Under the pieces are notes generated by a model. It was not told the origin of the DNA. It worked only from the letters and a program-made list of their open reading frames with translations, and made no database searches. Both the position numbers and the translations under genes were made by a program. Positions 25,601-37,429 of a DNA stretch of 64,000 nt are shown here, piece after piece. Numbering within the stretch: the first letter of the stretch is position 1; each line of letters opens with the position of its first letter. The DNA is from Sclerodactyla briareus. Lineage: Eukaryota; Echinodermata; Holothuroidea; Dendrochirotida; Sclerodactylidae. The stretch covers positions 333,710 to 397,709 of the forward strand of contig JAODTK010001888.1 of NCBI GenBank assembly GCA_026419785.1. The letters are read 5' to 3'.

Positions 25601-27600
25601 TCATAACCGTAACGCGTCATCACAAAAACACCGGCACATGTGTCAGGAATCTGATAGGTGACATGTTGAGTACCATTAAAACGTAATTGGGTTCGTATGC
25701 ACTCGAAGGTTCCCATTTTACTACCCGGAGCATACGTACTACTATCCGTTTCAACTGTTTTAATTCCCCCATCCATCTTGCTGTATTGGTGCCTATCGAT
25801 TTTATAACAATTGTAATGAGTGGTAAATTACTTGATATGAAAATTAATTTCTGTCCTTATTCCGAGTTGGTTTCCTATACGTACGGGTATATATTAAGTA
25901 CATCTTAAGTAACATGGAGAGGAATGAGATGTATGCTCGGAATTAAAATGAGGGAAGGAGCACGTGCTCAAAAAAAAAAAAAATGAGCAGTGGTGGTGTT
26001 TTTGCTCTAAATAAAATGAGCGAATAAGCATCTTCGGTCGATTAATGGTGTCGGTGCGCTGGAAAAGGTCCGGGAAGTACCATAATACTACTGCTATTTT
26101 AGCGACAATTGTCAACATATCTACGCTACACTACGATCCGCGCCAACTGTTCGTGGGATTCCGCCTGGATTAGTTAGTCCACCAAATAATCTATATGCGT
26201 ACAGCCATGTCTGTCAGTTTTCACATCGAATATGGATTACCCCGACAACAGTTGAAACCCCTGGAAAATTCCCAGGGCCCGAGTCCAGCAACTTTCAACA
26301 CGGAATACGTGGAGCGCTAACTACCCTACTTTTTCCTTATTCTCTAACATCAGGTGGCGCAAGGTGGAGACATCTCTCTCCCCGAGAGGTGAGACGAAAC
26401 TTTTCAGAGGAAACTTTATAAGAATTTCTGGCGAATAAGATCAACTGTTTCGATTCAAATACACCTAAAACTGGCCAAAAATACTGTGACACCTCCGCTT
26501 GGACGTAACATGATGCCCTCCAACACCCTCCCCCAGCGCCTAACAACCACCCCACTTGAACGATCCTGGCTACGCAGGCTATGGCATCACATAGGAATGT
26601 CACTCGTAATGAAATTCCACTACCCTACCCTAACAGATGAAGAAAATTGGCAGGTGAAGATTTAGAAACAAAAGAATTATTCTATCTTTTCCCGACAACC
26701 TAGCTAAGCCCACGTTGAGCGCCATATAGCGAGTTACTCCGAAACAAATGTAGCACCAGAATGCACCTAAGGACACGGAATATTAAAACCAAATTTTCAA
26801 AGTGGAGTGGACACCTTACCCCACGCCAGTAATCCATCACGACCCCAGCTCCGGTCGAACCTCTTTCGAATTCGTTCCGACGCTCCATCCGGCATTCAAG
26901 CGTTTTGCAGCACTCTTTTTGACGCGCTCTTCCCCGTCTTGTCCCTATGCGTCTCTATACGTTTTTTCGCTTGTTGACATTTTATGCTTGCCTCCCTGTC
27001 TGACTGATATGGAGGGTCGATGCGCTCTGTCCGTGAAGAAGGCTTGTGGTTTGTTACACTAATTTATCGGTTACACCGATTGCCGATGAGAAACCATCTT
27101 CCGACGCGCTGACCATCCGTTGGATATGCTACACATCTTCAAAAAACATATACACGCGCATGCACCGTGCTAACAAAATGACACTGGAACTCGACATATA
27201 TCAAACGCACCATAGAACTCTCATCGATACAAATCATGGAAGTCTCGACAAGAAAGAGTTCGCAACATTTCTCAGCGGACCGTCAACATTTGACGGAGAC
27301 ATAGTGTGAAACGGGGTAGGGGTATAACATTCGCAAAACAATCAGTTCTATTGAAATGGAAGCCACTGCTGATGGAAATTCAAAATGCTAAGACATCCTA
27401 CCCAGCATGACGATTATTGTTAGATTTTTAGATTGCGAAAATATGGTACAGATAGAATGGCTGGAGGCACGAGAAGGTATAACCCATATTTTCGCACTGC
27501 AAGCGATCACGATTGAGGCGAAACACTCTCAGATATCAATTGAATGTGTTTTTTTCTAATTTTTTTCCAATAGGATGAACGTCACTATAAAGTGGTCAGC
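22669..27600. other. No confidently recognised gene
   Basis: A CA-type dinucleotide tract lies at 23823-23852, and an A-run at about 25970-25983. Repeated GTGCCC-containing phrases occur at 24710-24960. A minus-strand frame at 25776-25579 (65 codons) and a plus-strand frame at 27046-27309 are open but unsupported by splice sites or families; see the rejected list. Nothing else can be named. Confidence 0.45.
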
Positions 27601-27604
27601 TAGG

Positions 27605-27990
27605 AAATGGCACAGGTGACAGCTATGCGTCGGTGGTGTTTAGTGCTTTCCATGCTTGAATTGTGATTTACTGTTATTTAACTGCTTCATAATGACACGT
27701 GAAGTGGTCTCAAATTTGATAAACTGTCAACAATACATTTATTCCCTCCATTTGATTAATAATGCATCTATTCTGCTGGCATCTGAGACGGCAATCAGCG
27801 AGGTAAATGGCACACGTGACAGCTATGGCGTTGTAGTGTTTACCATCTTGTATTTATTTTTTCTGTTATTACTGCTTCATGCTTCATGCATGACGGGTGA
27901 GGTGGTCTCAAATTTGATCTTTAACAATACTCTTATATCCTCCAACTTCATTAAAAATGAATCTAGTCTGCTTGCATCTGAGAAGGCAAC
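27605..27990 (+). repeat. Two-copy tandem duplication, ~200-bp period, in frame
   Basis: The unit starting AAATGGCACAGGTGACAGC at 27605 recurs as AAATGGCACACGTGACAGC at 27805. Shared inner landmarks are an ACTGCTTCAT block, GTGGTCTCAAATTTGAT and GCATCTGAGA.GGCAA. The ATG of MTREVVSNLI (27692) and of MTGEVVSNLI (27890) are 198 bp apart, so both copies lie in one 217-codon open frame (27656-28309, opening at a TTG), the longest in the window. The frame continues into a proline-rich, low-complexity end. A gene is possible but unsupported. The repeat itself is clear. Confidence 0.75.
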
Positions 27991-30498
27991 CCAAATACTT
28001 TCATTCATTATTGGACCTGTACAATCCGTCAAACGCCCAATGAATCATCTTCTGACATTAGAATCTGTAAGATGGAGTGAAATCCCTGGTACCACCACAC
28101 TTTTGCCATTATTGAGGGGGGGAAAAGGCGGTCGTGACGTCGGGTTTTCGTGTTCCATTCCAAGAGTGCAACCACTAGGGTTGGGTTCACCCTCCCCCTC
28201 TCCCCCCTTCCCACAGCAGAGAAAGAGACCCCACAACTTCCGCTGCCATCATTCTTTCACAACTTTTTTTTTCGCATTCATTAAGATTTTGTTTCCTCTC
28301 TTTGCTTAGTGTATCTAAACAGGCGGCACTCGCCCATATGAATTTTGTCGTCGGGAAGAAGCCATTGTGGCACAGCAGGGCGTTGTTCTTTAGCCTGTAA
28401 ACCGCGTACATCGCTAGCGAGATACAGCAATAATGATTGAATTATTTTCATTTCAGCTCAGTCAGCAGACCCCTGACCCCCTATCAGCATCATTGATGAT
28501 ATCTTTATTAAAGAACGGTGATTGGAAAAAAAAATAAGCAGACTTATATCTATCTGCACAGGCTTCAAGCCTTCTTCAAGAAGACTGGGTGTCTCTAGTA
28601 AAATGGAATATTTTCAAATCAAAACCCGACAGTGGACCTGAACAGGCTACTCAAATTCTATAACATACGAAAGAGCCGGGAAAAATTGACAACTCCTTAA
28701 CTATATGTTATTAACACTGATTGCGACAGACACGTGGCCTAACACCTGACTTTCCCGTCTTGTTGCCGAGCATTAAAAAGGGAGGAAACACCAAAATGTG
28801 CTTTTTGTTTCTACTCTCGTATTCACTACCGGTGATTTGGGTTTATTGAAGCAGTCATTGAAAACGGAAACTGATCACGTTTGAGAGCTTTACTGCATCT
28901 AGCTGAACTGTTTCTCATTTATAGTGATAGATCGTGAGCATCGTTAATGGCAAATACGCCTGATTCCCAGACCATCGGGAACACGTGTGCATTAAATACG
29001 ATCACTGATTATGAGGTCCTAAGGTAACAGATAAGCGTTCTACTATAGCCTTGTTCTTCATAAGAACCGCCTGGCGTGTGGTGTTATGCACGGACTTGAA
29101 CTCCAAGGAATAGTACGAGTTCATTTTGTCTTGCCAATCTGGCATTAACGAGCACAGAACACAATAAATTAACCAGGTCAACTGTCACCGAGTTATTAGG
29201 AAGTATAGCTGTTGTTTAGCAATTAAGAGTTACATATTCAACGAGTTAGGTGTCATAACAGCTTAAGAACGCACGTGTTCGCTAGAAAGCAACAATTCTG
29301 TGGTGTTTTTTTTTTTTTGATCGTGAATTTGTAACAAACTTGAAGGGAAGATCAGAAACTGTCCCATTCGACTTTCAGTTTTCCATTGTGCTGCGGATGT
29401 TATCAGTTGGTGTCGTTCTAGCCCGACCAACACTACTGAAGCTAGAAACCAACAAATTACCGACCAAGATAAATATGGTTTTATCAAGCAATATCACTCA
29501 CTAATTTGTAACCGACATTTCACAGACGAATGGGCGTGATTCAATCGTGGTGAATCATTCTTTTATTTGCCGTGTGACCAACTCCAATCGTTTGTAAGCT
29601 AAACACTCCTTTATTGTGAATACTCAAGTTTGATTATCGATTATCTGCACTAATGACGTCTGCGGAGATGTTTTGTCTTACTCACATGATATAGTATTCA
29701 ATTTAATTATCTCGTTGTTGACATTTCCTGAAAGATTAGTTCTAGTGATTAGCTCCTAAATGAGGTTGGAAGAAGTTTTGACTATAAGTAATTATTCCAC
29801 TATTATACTTGGACCCTCTCCTTCACACGACCACACCAATCAATTGAATGCATTAAAAAGGAGGTTATTGGGAATAATCGGCTCTTTGCAGCATTCTGCT
29901 TATAAGTTAGTTTCATCCGTGGTTTCCCCCTCTGGTTGGTGCACAACTTTACATCAGCTGGTTCCATAACTGGACCAGCGTTGAATTTTTCGTCCCGGTA
30001 CCATGTTGAATCCAGAAACGACTAGGCGTTTCTAAAATCATGGTTCCACTGCCCATCAGTTATCATTAGGCATCTCACAACACCCAGCGAATAATAGACG
30101 ACGCACTTGACAAGAATCATTCCGCGATCTATCGACCACCTCCTTCCCTTATCGTTAAATTCACATTCGTGACCGCACCTTGAGAGCTGCAAAATTGGTT
30201 CAGGCAATCGAACGCATTGATATTCATTCACAGTACCATCCTCATAATGTGTTAATAGGCTCAAGATGTATTTCCACATTCTTCAGATTCGTAAAAGTAT
30301 GTAACTGAAGGATCAACTCTGTCCGCGTAGAATAATTTGAAATACATGAAAAATCCGTGAATACTCGAATGGTATTCCAATTCCACTAACGCTGTTGGGT
30401 GATTGAATATATGTCACCATATATTGGAAAATCCAATTCCATTCCCCAGCAACAACAAAATTCTTTCTTGCCATGTGTACGTATCGTCATCACAACTA
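27991..30498. other. No recognised gene or element
   Basis: A G-run and C-rich run near 28118-28215 are low complexity. A 12-base T-run lies at 29308-29319. ORFs are short. The phrase CTATCTGCACAGGCT at 28551 also appears near 31276, too short to define a repeat. Confidence 0.5.
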
Positions 30499-30630
30499 AA
30501 GCTACGTTCACACTTATCAAGTAACGGCAACGGCATCGGCGACGGCAAAAAATATCGCATATATAGAGTGGTGCGAATTTCTTGCCGTCGCTGTTGCTGT
30601 CGCCGTTACCGGATATGTGTGAACGCCGCT
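30499..30630. repeat. GC-rich imperfect palindrome, MITE-like
   Basis: The left arm (about 30500-30546) reads CGTTCACAC, then a GTAACGGCAACGG block, then CGGCGACGGCAA. The right arm (about 30579-30630) is its near reverse complement: TTGCCGTCGC, a TGTCGCCGTTAC block, then GTGTGAACG. The loop is about 32 bp and AT-rich (AATATCGCATATATAGAG). Arms of about 46 bp match with a few mismatches. It has no coding capacity. The size and layout suit a small non-autonomous DNA transposon or a foldback repeat. Confidence 0.75.
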
Positions 30631-30647
30631 CACTGTCAAACGGACGT

Positions 30648-30725
30648 CTGCCCAGGATGCCTCTCGGTGATTTGTGACGTGTGCGATTACCATGAACCCG
30701 CACTCGAATCATTGTCGTCCATCGG
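30648..30725 (-). repeat. Interspersed repeat, copy 1 (minus)
   Basis: Read on the minus strand, this contains CGACAATGATTCGAGTGCGG, then GTTCATGGTAATCGCAC, then AAATCACCGAGAGGCATCC. The plus-strand segment at 54494-54570 has the same blocks in the same order with about 20 percent divergence. It adjoins the palindrome at 30499-30630, so the two may form one composite element. Confidence 0.65.
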
Positions 30726-30744
30726 GACCAATAGATTCCCCACT

Positions 30745-32890
30745 TTGAGAGGGCACTCGAAATGGACAAGAGAGGTAAAAAAAATAATGGACACTGGCGA
30801 CACATGCTTGCACTTCATGACCAAGAAGAGAAAGAGACATCCTACATTCAACATGTTCACTTAGATGAGTGGGATAACCAGTTTTAGCATCATCGCCAAA
30901 GCATATTTTTTCCCTCGAAATATAAGTGACAAGATAGATGACGTTAGTTGGAGATATATCCAATATTTGATAATGGTATGTGGTTTAAACCATAATAATA
31001 ATAATAAAATAATATAATAACTCTAGATGAAATTACTCCTACCTGACGCGGGCCGTAAACACAACTTAGGCGAAAATTCTAAACAGATTATGTTTTTGAT
31101 AACATTTGACTGATTATATATACCCGACGCATTGATTATTCTTATGACAAGACTACTCTTCCCTGAATATGGGAGAGATTTTGAGTCATAAAAACACATG
31201 AATTGCGCAGCTTCGAAGATAAGGAAGTCAGTTTTCTACAAGTGTATTCAATCATATACCGTACTTGATGTGAGACTATCTGCACAGGCTGGAGTACCTG
31301 TTTTCAATGTTCCGAGTTGAAAATGTACTGTTTGTAGGAGCACAACAACTGGCTAGTTTATAAAGATTATATTCTGTCAAATACGTCCGATTTGATTTTT
31401 ACCGAACCTTCAGGTTATGACGCACGAGTGCACGATCAGATATATTGCGTGGTAATCTGGTATTCATTGCGGCAAAGCCAAAATCAGAAGAGTAGTTCAG
31501 GCACTGGCAAAATGAGCACTTAAGCGTCTCATGATGTATCTGCGTTATTGACCAAGTCACAACTGATTGCATGTCTTTCTTGCTCGCCATGTTATGCAAC
31601 ACATCAAAAGAAAGACGAACAGAAGCGGGATCAAGTGGCCATATAACTTCGGTGGGTTTGTTTTATATATTTATCGCGTTTGGGGCTTTGTAATATAGAG
31701 ATTTTGTCGTCAAACATCTTGGGCTGTTTGAATGAGAATCGCACGATTATCGCTACTCCCACAAGCTCATTCGAATAAGCAGTTGAACCGAGAAGTGATA
31801 TTGCTACATGCCCACGCCGTAATATTAGTTATTATTAGTTGATTTATTGTAGTGTTTTGATCATCGTCGATGACATAATCAAGCAAGCGCCAATACCCAA
31901 TTTACCCACCTGTGAGGCTAGTTCCCCGAAATGAAGACTTATCAAGGTTTTCAAGTTAATGATGTGTGGATATTGCAAATTGGGGGAGGCTCATTCTTAC
32001 ATATGAGAGAGGTACCAAGCCTTATTCTTTGGGGAACACGTAATGGAGGCCAAGTTTTGAATGTAGATCAAAATGATCTGTCTATCACCCAATGTCACAC
32101 GAGTGTAGTGCTATGTTCCTCGTGTTTGCTGACTAGGGCATGATGAGGCTAGCACACTCGCTCCCGCATATGAAGTACGTTCTTTCTCTTCCTCTCTCGT
32201 TCAGTTTTCGAAGTATACATTCAAGCTGCGACATTAGGACATAAAGGTTTCCGAGCTGTTTCCGTAGAAAACGTGAGGGGAGGACGCCGTTAGAACCATC
32301 GTGAATATAGTGCAGAAACCTAAATGGACCTACTTACGAAAATGTCAGTTGATAGTAGTTGGTCCAGTGGACATATTGAGGGGCATCGACAAAATAGGGG
32401 CCTATGGCGGAGTGAGAGTATGAGAGTAAGGATTTCTAGCATTGTAGTACGTAGCGAAACTTATCCACACCAACCACACTTAGTTTAGTAGTATGTTCAC
32501 TGGACGAACCAACGACATTGATGCCAACTGATTGGGTTGAGGAAGAACCCAAAGTCGCTACCTGTCTACGTGGCTGCGTGACTACGTGCTCATTTATTCA
32601 GATAATCCATCCGTCTTTGGTTTTGTTTACCAAATTGCGGTCCTTGCCCAATTTTCCTTGATTGGTTTTTGAGTACTTTGCTAAGTATTTTTGCGCATCG
32701 ATACTGATGAGGTATTCATATCATTATTTTACATTTATTGAGTGCCCCTTTCCACCCAATCGCTATAGCCTCAGGGGCAACTGTCCATCTGATAACACTT
32801 CAACAGGCTCGTTATCTGAATAACATCGATGGGTGCTCAACATGTTGCATTTTTCTCAGTTTCCCCGTTCTATTAGCCGTATAATTATAC
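30745..32890. other. No recognised gene or element
   Basis: A short AAT tract lies at 30991-31020. The rest is stop-rich in all frames without repeat partners or motifs. Confidence 0.5.
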
Positions 32891-33110
32891 AACAATAATA
32901 ACATACACAGTTTATATAGCGCCCTAATCAGTCAAGGACTGTTCTAGGGCGCTTCACAAACAGAGAAACAAAAATGAATAGGCAATATTATATAAATACG
33001 TTTTAACTCTACTTCTAAATGAGCTTAGGTCGCTAGCGGAGAGGATGTGCTGTGCAAGAGCATTCCAAGACCTAGCAGCTACTGCACTACAACCACTATC
33101 CATCACATCA
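32891..33110. repeat. Interspersed repeat with AGCGCCCTA hairpin
   Basis: AATAATAACATACACAGTTT at 32895-32914 leads into a perfect 9-bp inverted pair, AGCGCCCTA (32919-32927) and TAGGGCGCT (32945-32953). A conserved-looking body follows, with GGAGAGGATGTGCTGTGCAA, GAGCATTCCAAGACC and TAGCAGCTACTGCAC. From memory this arrangement, 'tttatatagcgcc...ggcgcttcacaa' followed by a 'GCATTCCAgAgncT' body, is a widespread repeat of marine invertebrate genomes. The 61265-61330 segment is a worn relative of the hairpin part. Confidence 0.65.
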
Positions 33111-33375
33111 GTCCTTACATCTGTGTTTTCAACTCATTATCTCATTCTCCGACCATATATCCATATTGTAGAGTTGTGGGTTCTCTCGAAGTAATACATA
33201 TTAACCAAAAAGCCAAAAGACTTAGTGATTCCTTGACTTTCTGACAACCTATAGCCAGAACAAAACGAATGGGAGATTGTACCACTTCATTATGGGCAAC
33301 ATAAAGTCTGACAAATGTCCCATTTTCCCAACCAACCAGAAGGGTTCCTATACTGAAAGCTACACACTGAACTTC

Positions 33376-33840
33376 AAGGTTTTCAGACTTTGACCTCTGG
33401 TGACCTCAGATTATCTTTGACCTGACACCAAACAATAGATTCATTTACTCACCATAGGGAACACACTACCAAGTATGAGTGTTCATCCACCGATGGGGTT
33501 GAGTTATCATATTTACAAGCCAAAATTGGCCAAACTATGACTCTTCTCAGAATTTTCTATTTTGACCAAAATTCACTCCCGACCTGAACCAATAACAAGA
33601 GTTTCTGTACCCCCATAAAATCTATAAACCGAATTTCAACTCGATCTGACCAACCGTTGCTGACTTATCGTGGTTTACAAAGTGTCCATACTTGACCTCT
33701 GGTTACCTCAGATACCTCTGAGGTCACAGAAAACAATAGGGTTCTGTACTCACCATGGGGAACAACCATACTAAGTATGACGCGTCATCCGTCCAGCTGG
33801 GTGGGGTTTTATCGTGTTTACAACAGGCGTCACATACATA
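33376..33840 (+). repeat. TGACCTCTGGTGACCTCAGA tandem repeat, 302-bp period
   Basis: The start TTTGACCTCTGGTGACCTCA at 33389 recurs as CTTGACCTCTGGTTACCTCA at about 33691. Both are followed by AACAATAG, ACTCACCAT.GGGAACA, a CTAAGTATGA-like block and a CATCC block. The first unit is complete (about 302 bp). The second is cut short near 33840, where a CA-rich tail begins (ACACGCACACACAC). A third, partial and more diverged copy lies at 50336-50430. From memory this resembles an abundant minisatellite-like repeat of marine invertebrates. Confidence 0.7.
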
Positions 33841-34059
33841 CACGCACACACACCATTCCCAATACACCAATATTCTGATTCTGCCTTTGATCAGGAATCC
33901 CATATGCATAGTAATACAATTTCTATCAGTTTTTGTGCTGGTATGGTGTAATACAGAAGGAGCACGAGCACCGGATACTATAGTTATTGACCCCAGCCAA
34001 CCATTCCTGACCACAACACCAATCTTATCAAACGATGGTGTTATCTGCATCTTCATGTG

Positions 34060-34820
34060 ACGTGGCTGGGTCCTCTCCCTATGTGATACCACTCCTTGGC
34101 TTACTTGTCACGGAGCGTTTTCTTGACGCGGTGTGACTAACCCTTGGCTGTTGGTTATGTGCACTGAGCCTTTTCATTGGTAAGTCTACGAACAACGAAG
34201 TCAATAAGTTGTTTCTTTTTTCATCACGGTCAGTACATTTTTTTGAAGTGGTATTACTCTTCATCTTCACCTGTGATGCGGCTTGGTCAGTTGCCCTGGC
34301 AATCCTGTCACACTCTTTGTGCTACATTTATAATAGCGAATCAAACACAAGGTACACATCTCTCCTCCCTCAATCTTTTGCGGGCCTATGCTTATGTTGG
34401 TTTGGCGTAGTCCTCAACAGTAATCCATCTGCCGGCCATGGTATTACCCAGAGTAGAACTGAACCATCTATGATGGAGGTTGTTGTCTCTGGGGACTTTC
34501 CCTGGAAGATACCTCACCATGATTGTCGCTTCAATGACGATCGACGTTGCGCTCGCATGTAACCCCCGTAACCTCAAACAAAGATGTCGGCACACATGTC
34601 AGCCCAACGTCCGCCTTTCCTATACCACATCATCTTGGACTTAACAGAGAGGTCCCAATTGGTGTCCTGTAACAATGTGGACGATTCTGGATGTTTTCCG
34701 GGCGAGAGGATCCAGCATTCTTCCTCCATCTTTATGTCTGATGGCTTCTCGTTTTTTTCCATTTGGGGAGGGCTATTATTCTTGTCTTCCCCTCTCCTCC
34801 ATGCTTGGTAATGCAACAGA
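34060..34820 (-). pseudogene. Fragment of a multi-copy, transposon-associated protein
   Basis: On the minus strand the segment reads in shifting frames. It gives MMWYRKGGRWADMC (about 34640), SIIDGSVLLWVIPWPADG (34480-34425), TVEDYA (about 34420-34403), then a block like YLIFDRYYEYSTKSVTR decayed to YYKCSTKSVTG (about 34340-34298), and a basic block with KNVLTV (about 34240). From memory, the IDG..LLWVIPWP, TVEDY, FDRY..STKS and PQKVVLTV order belongs to an uncharacterised protein family that is present in many copies in invertebrate genomes and probably travels with a transposon. At least two frameshifts and several stops make this copy a pseudogene. The upstream end near 34820 starts in an A-rich ORF that I cannot place. 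Confidence 0.5.
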
Positions 34821-34824
34821 CTGG

Positions 34825-36150
34825 AACGGCATCGATCATGGAATCGAGATCAGCCTCCATCCGAACGACAGGCATGAGGTCGAAGCCCACATCGCAGTCG
34901 TTTTCAGGCTTTCAAGCTATGCTTTATTGATTCCACCTTTGCATGGCCATGCCTCTTGAAGCGTGTTTCATGGGAAGGGGACATGAGGGGGGCTTTTTTA
35001 ATGGTGGTGGAGGGGTTTAGTGACATTCCCTATTGGGGTAGAAGGGTGTTTCAATTCACCGCATTATTCTCCAAACTTCACTCCCTTTTCCGTGCAGGTT
35101 GTGCACGACACCAAGGGTCCCGACCCAACAGCCGGCCCTCCAACAACTTTGCACACAAGTGGGAGGTGTCGACACTGGTGTCGGAGCTAACCGGCATTCG
35201 TTGGTATCGACACCGGTGTCAACACAACCCTGATGGCATGAACATTGTCCTGTCCAGTACACTTCAGATTTCATGGTTATAACGTCGGCCATTTTGGAGC
35301 GGCCATCTTGATTACAGGTATCATCTGTGATTTCCCGACACTCTGCAATAGCCTAAATAACTGCTTGATACCACCTGCTTGTCACCCACGCTACTATTAT
35401 AGTCTGAATCTGAATAGCTTCATGATTATAATCGCAGCTAAAATCTTGGATTTATTGTCTCGTGGATTCCCTAAAACGTCCGCACTGGCTTGAATAAATT
35501 GCTCGACCCACTACAAATACATAGACAACCTCTTAATCACCCATGGCTGAATAACGCGCTCACTTATAGAGGAAAATATGTTTATAGAGGCGGGCAATTT
35601 TGAACTTCCCCATCCTTGGATTTTCTCGAAATGCTCAAGAGTGACGCGACGTCACCCGGCAGAATCTAGAAGAGATACCTTCACTATAGAAATATCCCAA
35701 AAAAATATTTAAAAACAAAATAGCGCGGTCAGTCGAAAAAAATCCACTTCTAATCCACTTCTCTTCTGCCGATTAATCCATAAGTTCAGTTTTCGACATT
35801 AACTTAATTCAACACTCGCGTAGTTCACAGTCCCCACTTGCGTAACCCTTTCCGCGATACCTGATAAGGTGCGATATGTATCACTATATGCTGTGTGAAT
35901 GAGTCAATGGGAGAAGCGAAGGAGGTACACATTACGGAAACGAGTGATCACAGGTTAACAACCCATGGATGGGTTACAATAGGTAGTGTAGGGTGATCTC
36001 TTCTCACGGGAAGCAGACCCCACTCAAGACTGGAGTACTGGGGCAATTGCTGTCACGGGAACCTTCATAATTCCTCTTTAAAGTCATTGATCATTCAACA
36101 GATCATCTTCAAACTGGCCCAGATGGAAAGAGGACATGTCAAATCCCCAT
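34825..36150. other. No recognised gene or element
   Basis: A GTGTCGACACTGGTGTCGGA-type imperfect palindromic cluster lies at 35166-35221 (GTCGACACTGGTGTC ... TATCGACACCGGTGTCAACA). Otherwise there are only short overlapping ORFs without motifs. Confidence 0.45.
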
Positions 36151-36159
36151 AAGAACTGA

Positions 36160-37308
36160 AATTTGGCGATTCTAGATGTCTTTTGCCTGAGTATTTGGTT
36201 TCACTTTAGTGAAATTCACACCTTACTGATGACATCACCGGTTGAACGGCGAAGTCTCTCATTGTCTTATCACAGTTTATTGATCCTAAAACCTGTAACC
36301 AATACTTCTAACAATTCTTTACAGTCTGGGCTTTTTCCAATGAAATGAAAATTGGCAAACTAATACCAGTTTACAAGGAAGGTTAATACAGATGCAATTA
36401 GTATTTATCAACCAATTTTTATCCCCCCCATGTTGTCAAAACTACTGGAAGACGTTTGTTCAATCTCTTCTGTCAGCTGAATGCTTTCCTTGAGACTCAC
36501 ACCATCCTTAGTGACTGCACACGTTTTTGTTCCAAGGGCACTCCACAGAACGGCTATGATGTGCCGGAACAACTTTCATAATGACATCACTAATAATTTG
36601 TTATTCCATAGGTGTTTTTTCTCGACTTATCAAAGGCCTTGATACTTGTTGACCAAATATATTACTCAGTAAACTGTATAGATATGGTATCTGTGGAGTT
36701 GCAGTGTCCTGTTTGTTCACAAGTTCACATAGAAAGCATTTTTCTTCAGTCATTGATAGCATTTCTGATAACCTCACTATTGAATGTCGTGTACCCCAGG
36801 GTTCAACACTTGGTCAATTTCTAATCATTATATACATCAATGATATCTCCAGGGTTTCGAAATACTGTTCACTCTGTGCTCTTTGCTGATGACACTGCCA
36901 TATTCTTTACAGGCAAAAACTCAGAGGAATCGGTAAACCTTGCCTCTCAGGGGCTTAGTAAGTTTGGTGACTGGTTTTTAGCTAACAAACTTTCACTAAA
37001 TATTGGACGATGATGGCAGACCATCTAACCAACCATGTCGCCAATGTATGCTAAACCTAATATCCTCAAGATACAGGACTTGGTATCCCTGAATATTGCT
37101 GTTTTCATCTACAGGTGTCAACTTACTATCACATTTTATTCGCATAATAAATCTGTACACTACTACAATACCAGACATGCTGCAGATATATGTATTCCGA
37201 GGCTACATTATTCCCATTATGAAAGCAGCCTCAGACATTGGTCATCCCAAGTGTGGGACAAACTACCCAATGGTATAAACTCCTGCAAAACCATTATTAT
37301 TATTATTA

Positions 37309-37348
<40 letters not shown>

Positions 37349-37397
37349 ATTATTATTATTATTAATTATTATTATTATTATTTTATTATTATTATTA

Positions 37398-37429
<32 letters not shown>

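Noticed and set aside
25579..25776. Minus-strand 65-codon frame with protein-like composition
   Set aside because: No recognisable family, acceptor site or polyadenylation signal; length is within what chance gives.
27046..27309. EF-hand-like string DTNHGSLDKKEF in a plus-strand frame
   Set aside because: The loop is one residue short (the position-5 acid is missing), there is no paired hand, and no splice context or homologous exon is visible nearby.
35056..35292. CGACACCGGTGTC cluster as a regulatory operator
   Set aside because: Imperfect, low-complexity overlap of one short word; no adjoining gene to regulate.
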